Assembly (NCBI RefSeq): GCF_003987175.1
Contig: NZ_PIPM01000004.1
Location: 1 to 64,000, forward strand
Origin: Aliidiomarina sanyensis
GTDB taxonomy: Bacteria; Pseudomonadota; Gammaproteobacteria; Enterobacterales; Alteromonadaceae
Length of the DNA: 64,000 nucleotides
Direction of reading: 5' to 3'
Shown: piece by piece, positions 19,173 to 31,189 of the stretch
Layout of the letters: each line of letters starts with the position of its first letter
Numbering within the stretch: position 1 is the stretch's first letter
Translations under genes and position numbers: made by a program
Notes under the pieces: generated by a model
The model's input: only the letters and a program-made list of their open reading frames with translations
Database searches by the model: none
Told to the model about the DNA's origin: nothing

Positions 19173-21725
19173 TTAATCGTCCGTCGCACCGACCGTGCGT
19201 GTTGAAATGGCATTCGCTGCAATATCATCGGCTGTAAACCATAGCGGACGCAATTGTGGCATATCCGAATACAATTCCGTTTGATCGAGGAAATGTGGCG
19301 AGCGCACATCACTTGATTGTGAATAGGTCAGCAAGCCACGGGCTTCAGGACCTTCCTCCGTGAAGCGCATCACAAACATCCAACTGGAACCGCTGGTAAT
19401 GTGATACCCCTGTTCGGACAACTGTGTTTGCGACAGCGATGGATACCGATGACGCGGCAGCAAGGTGCCATCTTCTGCTCCTTGTGAACGGAACACATTG
19501 AAACCACCTTCAATATTATTTGCTCCGGACCACGGCAGCCGTTCACCGCTTGGCTGGCCGTTCGGCAGGCTGCGTTCAACAAATTGAACTTCGCCCAATG
19601 AAGCAGTCACGGGATGAATACTTTGCTCAATTTTATCTACAGCCTCAGCAAGCATCCGCAATACCTCCGCACTATTGCCAAGTCCACTTGGAGTTTCCAA
19701 CGGACGGCGGAAGTCATAAGGAATGGCCCATTGTGGATTACGGCTGAACCGTTCGGCAAATTCCCGCAAGACAAAAGCACCGATGCTGTTTTGGTCCATT
19801 CGACCATCCCACAGTGCCAGCGCGCCACAGGCTTGTGCAATGTTCACAGTGCGGCTGCCAATATCGACCGGTGTGTCGCCGCGAGCAGTACAAACCGCTA
19901 CCAGATCCGCATGCAGCTCTTCTCCAAGGAACGCCCGATTGCTCAAAAGTGCCTCTTCCATTTCCGTTAGCGTGACGTCGCTAAGTTCCATCAGCTTTTT
20001 TTGCCCCATTCGTGAACGCAAGGTTTGCTGATTGTTGTAGGGACCAAACAAGTAATAATCTGGATTGCTGGTGCTCACGATAGGTGCATCTGGGTTGGTC
20101 AGCCAAAACGAATCATTTGAGTTTTGTACAAAGTCGGTCCGCCGCAATTGCGGTGCACGTTCAAACGGAACACGCCCTTGTGGACGGAACATGGTGCGAT
20201 GACCAGGTACTAGAGTAAACGGGGCTTGTCCACGGACCGCCAGAAGCACCAGATTCGTCCGCAACTCCTGAAGAGCCTCAGGCAGCAAATCAGGCACCGA
20301 GGACCCGTCCGTAAAGAACACGTCACCATTTTTATCGGCAGCCATGATATTGTTGAAAATCAAGCCCGTGTAATGTTCAAACGAGCGCTCCACCGCGTCT
20401 ATGTCCGATGCGACATTCAGCGCCAACCAGTGGTCGAGGATATCGAAATTCGGCAAATTGGCATCAAACAACGCAAATGCCGATCGCGTCCCAGCCAAAT
20501 CGCCACCCCACTCAAAGTTACCGGGAATAGAGAGCATGGGGCCAAATGAGCTCGAGTAGAACGTTCGCTCCAAAGTGATGGTGCTGGTCGGCCCGGTAGC
20601 GACTTCAATTTGAATAGTTTGTTCTTGAATGGCTTGAGGTTCGCCATCCACTAAATAGGTCATGCCCGAATCATCGTTTGGATCCAGGTGCAATTGATAC
20701 ACCACAAACCGTTCCGCAGTTGAGAAGGTATGCGTCCACGCCACGTTTTCGTTAAAACCTATATTCACAACGCCCGGCATCCCTGTCAGCGAGCCGCCTA
20801 CAACTTTCATTTCACCCGGAATCTCGATTCCGAACTGCCAAAAACGTTGATTGCCTACATGCGGGAAGTGCGGGTTAGCAAGGACCATACCCATGCCATT
20901 CTCGGTCATATCCCGGCCAAGTGCCCAACCGTTAGAGCCCAGTTCCTCAGGATTTGGGTGCGGCACATCCATCGCTGTTAGGTCGAGGTCAATGGAGAAG
21001 GTCCCCTCGCCTTCCATGCCTCCCACCGGAGTCGGATTGAAACTGGTTCCCGGAGGTGTCGCGATGAACAGAGGCTGCAAGAAATTCGCGGCCCCGGGGA
21101 GCAGTGCTACGCCCAGGGCATAGGTGAGCATGTCGACCGGCTCTATCGGCTGCACCCATGGCATACCAGCACATGGCGGGGCAATATTTTCGACGCCGGT
21201 CGTCTCTAGGTAATAGTTATAGCCCGCAGCATATCCCTGCAGAAGTGCCTGACTCTCTTCGCTTAGATTGCTAATATTCTCTTCGGCGAGCGCTCGAATC
21301 CCGAGGGCTTTGTAGGTGAAGTCATTGATCACGTTTCCACTATCACCCGACCCCGGTACTGCATCAGGACCAAAAAAGCGCGCCCGACGCGAATTAAACC
21401 GGACAAATTGATCCGCTAAAATACAGATATTGTCTTCCGCAAAAGCAACCGCGGTGCCAAACGCAATCCCTTCCAAGCTATCGCTCGTAATATACGGAAC
21501 GCCAAAGTCAGTTCGCGTGATGGATGCACTAACTTCTCCGGGAGCAAAGGTCGTCACGCCAAACGGATCAGGACCTGGGGGCGGCGGTGGAGGGGTCACA
21601 ACCGGAGGTTCTTGGATATCAGGGCTGGATGAGGAGCCAAAACACCCAGTGAGCACAAGGGTACATGCGGTGGCTAGGACGCTTAATCGGAGTATACGAG
21701 ATAGACTCGGCTGCGGAGAACGCAT
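19173..21725 (-). CDS. Penicillin acylase-family Ntn hydrolase, lipoprotein
   Basis: Members of this family (penicillin G acylase, cephalosporin acylases, AHL acylases such as PvdQ/QuiP) cleave amides after autoproteolysis creates an N-terminal Ser. The expected junction is LGSNGWALG, with the nucleophile at Ser264 of this start. Downstream, ANPHFPH and the GMPGVVNIGFNENVAW segment fit the beta chain. I start at ATG 21725 because AAGGA precedes it by eight bases and it gives a clean lipoprotein signal ending LTGC (Cys28); the frame is open to 21806. A proline-rich linker follows the lipid site. The 850-residue precursor is family-typical in size. Substrate is unknown: AHL, beta-lactam side chains, or aculeacin-like amides are all possible. 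Confidence 0.85.
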   Translation of the reverse strand: MRSPQPSLSRILRLSVLATACTLVLTGCFGSSSSPDIQEPPVVTPPPPPPGPDPFGVTTFAPGEVSASITRTDFGVPYITSDSLEGIAFGTAVAFAEDNICILADQFVRFNSRRARFFGPDAVPGSGDSGNVINDFTYKALGIRALAEENISNLSEESQALLQGYAAGYNYYLETTGVENIAPPCAGMPWVQPIEPVDMLTYALGVALLPGAANFLQPLFIATPPGTSFNPTPVGGMEGEGTFSIDLDLTAMDVPHPNPEELGSNGWALGRDMTENGMGMVLANPHFPHVGNQRFWQFGIEIPGEMKVVGGSLTGMPGVVNIGFNENVAWTHTFSTAERFVVYQLHLDPNDDSGMTYLVDGEPQAIQEQTIQIEVATGPTSTITLERTFYSSSFGPMLSIPGNFEWGGDLAGTRSAFALFDANLPNFDILDHWLALNVASDIDAVERSFEHYTGLIFNNIMAADKNGDVFFTDGSSVPDLLPEALQELRTNLVLLAVRGQAPFTLVPGHRTMFRPQGRVPFERAPQLRRTDFVQNSNDSFWLTNPDAPIVSTSNPDYYLFGPYNNQQTLRSRMGQKKLMELSDVTLTEMEEALLSNRAFLGEELHADLVAVCTARGDTPVDIGSRTVNIAQACGALALWDGRMDQNSIGAFVLREFAERFSRNPQWAIPYDFRRPLETPSGLGNSAEVLRMLAEAVDKIEQSIHPVTASLGEVQFVERSLPNGQPSGERLPWSGANNIEGGFNVFRSQGAEDGTLLPRHRYPSLSQTQLSEQGYHITSGSSWMFVMRFTEEGPEARGLLTYSQSSDVRSPHFLDQTELYSDMPQLRPLWFTADDIAANAISTRTVGATDD

Positions 21726-21890
21726 CGTTATTATCCTTATTCTTAGGGGAAACATGCAGACCGTACCGCCTACCTCGGTCATTTTTTTCTGTGTTCGAAT
21801 GAACATCGTGAGATTCAGTATTTAACACCGCCCGAAAAAGGTCAAACCAGTTAAAAGGACGCTGGTCCAGTTTGGTGCACACTGAAGCGC

Positions 21891-21914
21891 AAAAAAAAGC
21901 CCTCCGAAGAGGGC
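21891..21914 (-). terminator. Terminator of the FKBP gene
   Basis: GCCCTC (21899-21904) pairs with GAGGGC (21909-21914) around CGAA, which reads UUCG on the minus strand. The eight A at 21891-21898 give a U8 tract in the minus transcript. It lies 29 bases past the FKBP stop. Confidence 0.88.
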
Positions 21915-21943
21915 TTTCCTTAAGCGAAGCTTCCCAAATTCCT

Positions 21944-22939
21944 TTAATCTACGCGTGCTGGAATCACATCAATCAGCTCGACCTCAAAAATCAGCACTGA
22001 GTAAGGCTCAATCAACGGGCCGCGCTGTGAGTCGCCGTAGGCCAGCTCTTGTGGGATGACAAAGCGATACTTCGCGCCAACTTGCATCAGTTGGAGCCCT
22101 TCAGTCCAGCCGGGAATCACGCGGTTCACCGGAAACCGAATCGTTTCGCCACGCTCGTACGAACTATCGAATTCCTCACCGGTTACCAAGGTTCCTGCGT
22201 AATGCACTTCTACGATATCTGTCGGACCTGGTGCAGGACCATCGCCTTCACGCAAGACTTCAAACTGCAGTCCTGAAGGCGTCACCATCACACCTTCACG
22301 CTCGATATTTTCTTCTAAATAGGCCAGACCACGAGCATGGTTTTCGGATAACACTTGCTCCGTCTCCGGTACCGACTCCGTCAGAATTCTCCGGATTTCT
22401 TCCCATTGTTCGGTAATACCGTCATCATCCATCCGGCTTTCGTCATTCAGCGCGTCCCAAAAGCCAATCGCCACAATGCGACCGTTCAGGCCTTTGTCAT
22501 AGTCTTGCAGCATGTTGTCGATCAACAGAATCTGCATACCTAAATACGCGCCCAACATGTACAGTTGAGAGGTCATTTCATCGTCATCAAATGTCATTTC
22601 TTTGATGGCTGGTAAGTCCGCCATCGCTGCAGCGTCATCCAAACCGCGAACCATCAACTCAAGCTCGAGCATCTGAGTTTGCAGGCGCGGCTCACGATTC
22701 ATCATGTCCACAAAACCAACATGCAGCAGCTCATTTTTCTCTTGGCCCGCAACATCAGGATATTCATCCGTGAGCATCTCGATCACTTGGGTCACTTCAC
22801 GCAACGCAGCAGCACCAACCGCATAAGAGCGGGCATCCTGCTCTTTGCGTAAATCCACACGATCTGGGCTTTGACCACCGCAAGCCGCAAGAATAACAGC
22901 GCTCAACAAAACGATGAGGGCTTTGGACATTAACTTCAT
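21944..22939 (-). CDS. FKBP-type peptidyl-prolyl isomerase lipoprotein (FkpA-like)
   Basis: A periplasmic-side prolyl isomerase and chaperone. I start at ATG 22939, preceded by GGAG with six bases spacing, which yields a lipoprotein signal MKLMSKALIVLLSAVILAACGG (Cys19); E. coli FkpA is soluble and has no lipobox. An N-terminal helical dimerisation domain (about 25-205) is followed by the FKBP domain (about 220-331) with VEVHYAGTLVTGEEFDSS, FPVNRVIPGWTEGLQLM and YGDSQRGPLI. It is divergent from slyX, the standard fkpA-slyX neighbourhood. Anchoring to a membrane, probably the outer one because Gly follows Cys, is the distinctive trait. Confidence 0.9.
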   Translation of the reverse strand: MKLMSKALIVLLSAVILAACGGQSPDRVDLRKEQDARSYAVGAAALREVTQVIEMLTDEYPDVAGQEKNELLHVGFVDMMNREPRLQTQMLELELMVRGLDDAAAMADLPAIKEMTFDDDEMTSQLYMLGAYLGMQILLIDNMLQDYDKGLNGRIVAIGFWDALNDESRMDDDGITEQWEEIRRILTESVPETEQVLSENHARGLAYLEENIEREGVMVTPSGLQFEVLREGDGPAPGPTDIVEVHYAGTLVTGEEFDSSYERGETIRFPVNRVIPGWTEGLQLMQVGAKYRFVIPQELAYGDSQRGPLIEPYSVLIFEVELIDVIPARVD

Positions 22940-23058
22940 GGAGTTCTCCGTTTTCATGTCATTATATGGGCGCGCTTCCATTGTTCGGGGCGACACCAGA
23001 TGAGAAGACGCCTATCATATACGGAAATCAGCACAAATGACCAACGGATTCAAAAAGC

Positions 23059-23301
23059 ATGAGTAAAAATTCACCAAATGTGGCCGCGCCGGATGCTGCT
23101 CTGATTGAACGAATCGATCGGCTCGAGACCCAATTGGCGTTTCAAGAAGATACGATCGCAGAGCTCAACGAGTTGCTGACACAACAAAATCAAGAGCTTG
23201 CCAAGTTACACAAGCATTTCTTTTTGGTGCTTGAGCGTGTACAACAATTAAACGATTCGCAAAAAGAAGCACCGGTCGATGAGAGACCGCCGCATTATTA
23301 A
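23059..23301 (+). CDS. slyX: SlyX-family coiled-coil protein
   Basis: SlyX proteins are small, cytoplasmic and of unknown function. The 80-residue product is mostly one long predicted coiled coil (LIERIDRLETQLAFQEDTI, then leucine heptads to about residue 66) with a short PPHY C-terminus typical of the family. It is divergent from the fkpA-like gene and is followed after 26 bases by the phosphoribulokinase-like gene in the same direction. Confidence 0.88.
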   Translation: MSKNSPNVAAPDAALIERIDRLETQLAFQEDTIAELNELLTQQNQELAKLHKHFFLVLERVQQLNDSQKEAPVDERPPHY

Positions 23302-23327
23302 TTCGCCCGACGACAAGGAGCTCTCGT

Positions 23328-24218
23328 ATGTCAGATCGCCACCCCATTATTGCTGTGACCGGTTCATCAGGGTCGGGAACGACAACAACCAGTCAGGCGG
23401 TTCGACATATTTTTCGCAGTCTGCGTGTGGATGCCGCCTTTGTTGAAGGCGATAGTTTTCATCGTTATACCCGCCCGGAGATGGATGTTGCGATTCGCAA
23501 GGCCCAAGAAAAAGGCAAGCACATCAGCTACTTCGGCCCCGAAGCTAATGATTTCAAGGCCCTTGAAGCACTATTTAAAACCTACGGCGAAACCGGCAAC
23601 GGACGGCATCGACGCTATCTGCACAGCTTTGATGATGCGGTGCCTTACAATCAAATGCCCGGGACCTTCACCCCATGGGAGCCACTGGCGTCAGATACCG
23701 ATCTGCTGTTTTACGAAGGGCTGCATGGTGCAGTTGCCGGCGATGACTATGATGTCGCGCGCCACGTGGATTTGATGATTGGCATGGTGCCTATCGTCAA
23801 CTTGGAGTGGATTCAAAAGATTATTCGTGACACATCAGAACGCGGCCATTCGCGCGAGAGCGTCGCACAAAGTATTGTACGGAGTATGGATGACTACATT
23901 CATCATATCGTGCCGCAGTTCTCTCGGACCCACATTAATTTCCAGCGCGTCCCAACCGTCGATACCTCGAACCCTTTTAGTGCCAAAGACATTCCATCCA
24001 TGGATGAGAGTTTTGTTGTGATTCGCTTTCGGGGGATCCCAAACCCTGATTTCCCCTACTATTTGCAGATGATTGATGGATCCTTCATGTCGCGGATCAA
24101 TACGCTCGTGGTGCCCGGCGGCAAAATGGGGCTGGCGATGGAGTTGATCTTAACCCCTCTCATTGAACGCCTGATGGATCGTAAGCAACGGGCGATTATT
24201 CAAGCACAAGACGCATAA
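23328..24218 (+). CDS. prkB: Phosphoribulokinase-like P-loop kinase (PrkB family)
   Basis: The 296-residue protein has a Walker A GSSGSGTTTTSQ (about 12-23) and aligns from end to end with the phosphoribulokinase/uridine kinase superfamily, in particular the E. coli PrkB type (FVEGDSFHRYTRPEMD, FYEGLHGAVAGDDYDVA). No RuBisCO or other Calvin-cycle gene is present, so carbon fixation is unlikely. The true substrate of PrkB is not settled. Its place next to an OsmC protein of the YhfA type reproduces the E. coli prkB-yhfA order (crp lies beyond in E. coli but not here). An SD GGAGCTC precedes the ATG. Confidence 0.85.
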   Translation: MSDRHPIIAVTGSSGSGTTTTSQAVRHIFRSLRVDAAFVEGDSFHRYTRPEMDVAIRKAQEKGKHISYFGPEANDFKALEALFKTYGETGNGRHRRYLHSFDDAVPYNQMPGTFTPWEPLASDTDLLFYEGLHGAVAGDDYDVARHVDLMIGMVPIVNLEWIQKIIRDTSERGHSRESVAQSIVRSMDDYIHHIVPQFSRTHINFQRVPTVDTSNPFSAKDIPSMDESFVVIRFRGIPNPDFPYYLQMIDGSFMSRINTLVVPGGKMGLAMELILTPLIERLMDRKQRAIIQAQDA

Positions 24219-24240
24219 AAAAGCCGGGGTTACCCGGCTT
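24217..24240 (-). terminator. Terminator overlapping the osmC stop codon
   Basis: AAGCCGGG (24221-24228) pairs with CCCGGCTT (24233-24240) around GTTA. A6 (24217-24222) gives a U-tract on the minus strand. The stem includes the last codons of the OsmC gene, so it terminates that gene directly at its end. On the plus strand only TT follows, so it is a weaker stop for prkB. Confidence 0.75.
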
Positions 24241-24652
24241 CGTTCACAATCTCAAAACTGTGCGTCACATTCACACTCTTGCTCAACATAATCGAGACCG
24301 AGCAATACTTATCCGCACTCAGTTTAACCGCCCGTTCAACGTGCGATGGAGCTATATCGCGCCCATACACCACGAACTTCAAGTGAATGTCCGTGAACAC
24401 GGCGGGGGTTGCATCCGCCCGTTGGCCGTCGACCAGTACCTCGACGGTCCGAACTGATTGCTTCGCCTTTTGCAAGATACTCACGACGTCCACAGATGAG
24501 CAACTCGCGGCCGCCATCAAGACCATTTCCATGGGGCTAGGGGCGTCTTTTGCACCATCCCCATCGAGGACCACGCTGTGTCCGCTTCCTGATGTAGCGA
24601 CAAACTTTAGCCCATCTATCCACTGGACCTTTGCTGACATTGGCTTAGCCAT
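24230..24652 (-). CDS. OsmC-family protein (YhfA-like)
   Basis: OsmC-family proteins are small dimers with two reactive cysteines; some reduce organic peroxides. The two cysteines are visible in AAASCSSVDVV and SADKYCSVSIM. The YhfA-type fold is indicated by SPMEMVLMAAASC. I start at ATG 24652, where AGGAG lies five bases upstream; a GTG at 24658 is in frame but too close to that site. The product has 140 residues. It lies 8 bases after astD's start on the same strand, oriented away from it, with its own terminator. No crp gene follows, unlike in E. coli. Confidence 0.85.
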   Translation of the reverse strand: MAKPMSAKVQWIDGLKFVATSGSGHSVVLDGDGAKDAPSPMEMVLMAAASCSSVDVVSILQKAKQSVRTVEVLVDGQRADATPAVFTDIHLKFVVYGRDIAPSHVERAVKLSADKYCSVSIMLSKSVNVTHSFEIVNEAG

Positions 24653-24660
24653 GAGCACTC

Positions 24661-26136
<1,476 letters not shown>

Positions 26137-26165
26137 TTATCTTCTCCTCAATTCATTGTCTGGTG

Positions 26166-27179
26166 CTACAGCACGGCTAAACGCACGAGATCACCATTTG
26201 TGACCTGCAAGCCCTGCGCGACCTTCTCGGTCAGAATAACGTCGTCACCCGCGTAACTCACGTCGGCCTGACAGGCGCGAAAATCCTGTAAACGGGTATT
26301 GCAAATCAAGACATTTTCAGCCACGGAAGGGCGTCCAATTTGCACGGTCATCAGCCGGCTGTTGCGAACCGTACGCAGTTGTTTGACTTCCGCTTCAACC
26401 GTCGGGCCTGCATCAAAAATGTCGATGTAACCACGAAAACGGAATCCCTCCGACTTTAACAGCTTCAACGCGGGTAACGTGTTTTGGTGGACTTGCCCAA
26501 TCACTTCTTGCGCACTTTTATCGAGCAAGTTTACATAGATGGGGAATTTTGGCATTAATTCGGCAATAAAGGTCTTCTCGCCAATGCCCGTGAGATAATC
26601 GGCACTCGGGAAATCCATCGTGAAAAAATGCTTTTCTAGCCACGCCCAGAAAGGTGAGCGCCCATCGGTATCAGAAACACCACGCATTTCCGCAATCACA
26701 GTATCAGCAAATCGTTGGCGGAATTGCGCCATGAATAACAGTCGAAACTTACTCAACACACGCCCATTGCGGCCTTTGCGAAACGGTTCGCGCAAGAATA
26801 AGGTGCACAACTCGCTCACGCCCGTGTAATCATTACACAGCGTGAGTGTTTGCAATGCATTGTACACATTATGCTGCGGTGAGTGATGGACCACCTTCCC
26901 TAAGTGATAGTGATAGAACGCAGACGTGAGACCAACCGCGGCTTCGATTGCACTGACACCGACCACTGTTCCGGTTTCGGTGTCTTCCATCACAAAAAGG
27001 TACCCTTCCTCACCGGGCTGCTTGACGTCTGTTTTCGCAAACGCGTGCTCCGCGCGCGCAATGCGTTTTTTCAACAGCGCCTCGTCGACGGGCAAGGACG
27101 TAAACCCGTGCCCTGACTCGACCGCACACGCGTACAATGATTCGTAATCACGTGCCTCAATAGGCCGTACAATCAGCAT
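26166..27179 (-). CDS. astA: Arginine N-succinyltransferase
   Basis: AstA transfers succinyl from succinyl-CoA to arginine, starting arginine catabolism by the AST pathway. The 337-residue protein has the typical N-terminus LIVRPIEARDYESLYACA (GNAT-like fold) and the AstA signature around EGYLFVMEDTETGTVVGVSAIEA. Only one AstA gene is present (some Pseudomonas have two). It starts nine bases after the stop of astC. The pathway also needs AstB and AstE, which are not in the window. Confidence 0.95.
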   Translation of the reverse strand: MLIVRPIEARDYESLYACAVESGHGFTSLPVDEALLKKRIARAEHAFAKTDVKQPGEEGYLFVMEDTETGTVVGVSAIEAAVGLTSAFYHYHLGKVVHHSPQHNVYNALQTLTLCNDYTGVSELCTLFLREPFRKGRNGRVLSKFRLLFMAQFRQRFADTVIAEMRGVSDTDGRSPFWAWLEKHFFTMDFPSADYLTGIGEKTFIAELMPKFPIYVNLLDKSAQEVIGQVHQNTLPALKLLKSEGFRFRGYIDIFDAGPTVEAEVKQLRTVRNSRLMTVQIGRPSVAENVLICNTRLQDFRACQADVSYAGDDVILTEKVAQGLQVTNGDLVRLAVL

Positions 27180-27188
27180 GGAATTTCC

Positions 27189-28415
<1,227 letters not shown>

Positions 28416-28488
28416 TCACGCTCTCCTGTTGTTTTGGTCGGTGCTTGCCGATGAATGCATTTGTACAGACAAGTCCCAAAGTATCCGT

Positions 28489-28517
28489 ATTATGACATGA
28501 AGGAAGACAAATGTCTT
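28489..28517 (-). promoter_or_regulatory. Predicted astC promoter with palindromic operator on the -35
   Basis: On the minus strand, AAGACA (28517-28512) and CATAAT (28494-28489) lie exactly 17 bases apart and match -35/-10 spacing. The -35 is one arm of the perfect palindrome AAGACA-N2-TGTCTT (28504-28517). No ArgR box or sigma-54 element was found. The palindrome is a plausible operator for the ast genes. Confidence 0.45.
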
Positions 28518-28584
28518 ACTCACTAAAATGCTGATAAATATGAATTTTTTGAAGGTATTTTAGAATTGCAAAATGCTCGCATAA

Positions 28585-29253
28585 CTATGCAGAAGGGAGC
28601 TGTTCTCGCTGCGAATTTATGCGCTTCGAATCGCTATTTTTGTGCCAAAATTGGTCAACAACACCACAAAAGTTTTCAAGGATTTCATGACCATAGCGGC
28701 TTAAAACCGACTCTGGATGAAACTGAACACCATAGATCGGCAAGGTTTTGTGCGAAAGCGCCATAATTTCTCCCCAAACGCGAGGCTCTTTGGGATCTCC
28801 GAGCGCTTCGCTCACCCAGGCATTCACCTCTAAACAGGCGGGCATCGTGCTCGGCTCGAGCACTAACGAATGATAGCGAACAACTTCAAAGCAAGAGGGC
28901 AAACGCTCAAACAATGCGCTGTCATCATGCGCAATCCACGAACGCTTGCCATGCATCACTTGAGCCGCCCGGACGACCTGCCCACCAAACACCTGGCCGA
29001 TGGCCTGGTGCCCCAAGCACACACCGAGAATAGGGATTTGTGTTGCAAAATGAGCGATCGCGGCAAGCGAAACACCTGCTTCATTTGGCGTGCAAGGACC
29101 AGGTGAGATAACGAGAGCTTCTGGCTGAAGGGATGCCATTTCATCAACCGTTAGTTCATCATTGCGCACCACACGCACATCTTGCCCGAGCTCTCGAAAG
29201 TACCGGGCAAGATTGTGGGTAAAGGAATCGTAGTTATCAATGAAGAGTATCAT
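28585..29253 (-). CDS. pabA: Aminodeoxychorismate synthase glutamine amidotransferase
   Basis: PabA releases ammonia from glutamine for PabB, which makes 4-amino-4-deoxychorismate for folate; such subunits can double as TrpG. It is a class I amidotransferase: FIDNYDSFTHNL at the N-terminus, oxyanion motif ISPGPCTPNEAG, nucleophile Cys in GVCLGHQAIG and the His-Glu pair in VQFHPESVLSRYG. The 222-residue length exceeds the usual 187-200 because of a C-terminal extension rich in Lys, Arg and Ser. The position next to astC matches the pabA-argD order of Enterobacteria. Confidence 0.9.
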   Translation of the reverse strand: MILFIDNYDSFTHNLARYFRELGQDVRVVRNDELTVDEMASLQPEALVISPGPCTPNEAGVSLAAIAHFATQIPILGVCLGHQAIGQVFGGQVVRAAQVMHGKRSWIAHDDSALFERLPSCFEVVRYHSLVLEPSTMPACLEVNAWVSEALGDPKEPRVWGEIMALSHKTLPIYGVQFHPESVLSRYGHEILENFCGVVDQFWHKNSDSKRINSQREQLPSA

Positions 29254-29276
29254 TGCGGCGTCAACGTCACGCGTTC

Positions 29277-30287
29277 CTACTTCGGTAGCACGAAACCGAC
29301 CGCGTCATAAACCTTCCGCAACGTCGCTTGTGCTTCACTTCGTGCTTTTTCTGCACCTTGCGCCATCACTGCATCTAACGTGGCTTGGTCTTGACGTAAT
29401 GCATGGTATTTGGCTTGGATCGGCTCGAGGAGCGCAACGACGGCGTCTGCGACATCTCCTTTCAGGTGCCCATACATCTTGCCTTCGTACTCATTGACTA
29501 AGCTGTCAACATCGCGCCCGGTGGCACCACTTAACAGCGTCAGTAAGTTGGCGACGCCCGGCTTCTGTTCTTGGTCAAAGGTAACGCGGGGTGGATCATC
29601 CGAGTCCGTCACGGCACTTTTAATTTTCTTGGCAATCTTCTTAGGCTCTTCCAATAACCCAATGTAGTTTTTCGGGTTGTCATCGGATTTCGACATTTTC
29701 TTGGTTGGGTCCTGCAAGCTCATAATCCGCGCACCATGTTGCGGAATAAACGGCTCAGGAATGACAAACACGTCCCCATAGATATTGTTAAAGCGCGTGG
29801 CGACATCTCGCGCCAACTCAAGGTGTTGTTTTTGATCGTTACCGACCGGTACTTCGTTGGCGTTATACAGCAGAATATCAGCCGCCATTAGAACGGGATA
29901 CGTGAATAGTCCCGCGTTCATGTTCGATTCTTGCTTCTGAGATTTATCTTTAAATTGCGTCATGCGATTCAGTTCGCCCATTTGCGTATAGCAATTGAGA
30001 ATCCACGCTAGTTCGGCGTGCTGAGGTACATGGGATTGCAAAAAGAGCGTGCTTTTATTTGGGTCCAAACCGCAGGCCATATAGAGCGCAAGGCCATCGA
30101 GTGTGGCACTGCGCAATGCCGCAGGATCTTGCCGCACGGTAATGGCGTGCAAATCGACCAGCATGAAATGACAGTCATGGGATTCTTGCATACCAACCCA
30201 CTGCCGCAATGCGCCCATGTAGTTTCCAATGGTCAATTGTCCCGAGGGCTGGCAGCCACTTAATACAACAGGTTTGGTCATGTGCAA
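29277..30287 (-). CDS. trpS: Tryptophanyl-tRNA synthetase
   Basis: TrpS charges tRNA-Trp. It is a class I synthetase with the HIGH-like motif in [14 protein letters not shown] (about 13-26) and the KMSKS motif in [12 protein letters not shown]. At 336 residues it has the usual length. rpe lies 48 bases upstream in the same direction; the phosphatase gene gph that separates rpe and trpS in E. coli is absent. Confidence 0.96.
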   Translation of the reverse strand: MHMTKPVVLSGCQPSGQLTIGNYMGALRQWVGMQESHDCHFMLVDLHAITVRQDPAALRSATLDGLALYMACGLDPNKSTLFLQSHVPQHAELAWILNCYTQMGELNRMTQFKDKSQKQESNMNAGLFTYPVLMAADILLYNANEVPVGNDQKQHLELARDVATRFNNIYGDVFVIPEPFIPQHGARIMSLQDPTKKMSKSDDNPKNYIGLLEEPKKIAKKIKSAVTDSDDPPRVTFDQEQKPGVANLLTLLSGATGRDVDSLVNEYEGKMYGHLKGDVADAVVALLEPIQAKYHALRQDQATLDAVMAQGAEKARSEAQATLRKVYDAVGFVLPK

Positions 30288-30335
30288 TTTCCTAGGTTTA
30301 TGATGATGCCATCTTCAATTCAAAACAGGGTAAGC

Positions 30336-31016
30336 TCAGATGGAGCGCTTCGCGGCCGCTAACTCGGCGCGCATCTCTGTAATCACTTTCTTATAATCGG
30401 GTTGGTTAAAAATTGCGGAGCCTGCCACAAACATGTCCGCACCGGCTTCAGCGATTGCACGGATGTTATCGGTTTTCACGCCACCGTCGACTTCCAAAAT
30501 AATATCTCGCCCACTGGCATCGATACGCTGACGAACTTCACGCAACTTATCCAACGTAGAAGGAATAAACGATTGTCCGCCAAAACCTGGATTCACTGAC
30601 ATCAACAAAATCATATCAATCTTGTCCATGACATAATCCAGATAATGCAAGGGCGTTGCAGGGTTAAACACCAAACCGGCTTTACAACCGTGGTCTCGAA
30701 TCAGTTGCAGCGTGCGATCAGTATGGATGGAGGCCTCAGGATGGAAAGTAATCATCGAAGCTCCCGCTTTCGCAAATTCGGGCACAATGGAATCCACCGG
30801 TTGGACCATCAAGTGTACATCAATTGGTGCGGTGACCCCGTAATCACGCAAGGCTTTGCAAACCATCGGGCCAATGGTCAGGTTGGGGACGAAGTGATTA
30901 TCCATAACATCAAAATGGACCACATCAGCGCCAGCGGTCAGAACTGCATCGACTTCTTCACCCAAACGCGCAAAGTCTGCAGACAGAATTGATGGAGCAA
31001 TTAGAAAGTCGCGCAT
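30336..31016 (-). CDS. rpe: Ribulose-phosphate 3-epimerase
   Basis: Rpe interconverts ribulose-5-phosphate and xylulose-5-phosphate in the pentose phosphate pathway. The TIM-barrel protein starts [21 protein letters not shown] and carries the metal and substrate motifs [35 protein letters not shown] and EVDGGV. I start at ATG 31016, with GGAGGGG upstream; the frame is open to 31073, but that extension is not conserved. Length 226, standard. It is followed by trpS. Confidence 0.95.
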   Translation of the reverse strand: MRDFLIAPSILSADFARLGEEVDAVLTAGADVVHFDVMDNHFVPNLTIGPMVCKALRDYGVTAPIDVHLMVQPVDSIVPEFAKAGASMITFHPEASIHTDRTLQLIRDHGCKAGLVFNPATPLHYLDYVMDKIDMILLMSVNPGFGGQSFIPSTLDKLREVRQRIDASGRDIILEVDGGVKTDNIRAIAEAGADMFVAGSAIFNQPDYKKVITEMRAELAAAKRSI

Positions 31017-31189
31017 GACCCCCTCCCTTAAATAAATTTGCGTTATTCTACCAATACCTTGCGCACCAAGCACCCTAAAAACAAAACTGGTCTGGGAATC
31101 GCCCTAATGCTAAAGTGACACCCTGTTGTAACACCCTATTTTCATGCCTGTTCTAGGCATTGGGTTTTGTCGGTTGGGGATCTTCTCGT

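Noticed and set aside
23328-24218. Calvin-cycle phosphoribulokinase
   Set aside because: No RuBisCO or cbb gene nearby and the sequence follows the E. coli PrkB type.
28430-28560. ArgR box or sigma-54 promoter upstream of astC
   Set aside because: No half-sites in the right palindromic layout and no GG/GC pair with 10-bp spacing could be fitted.
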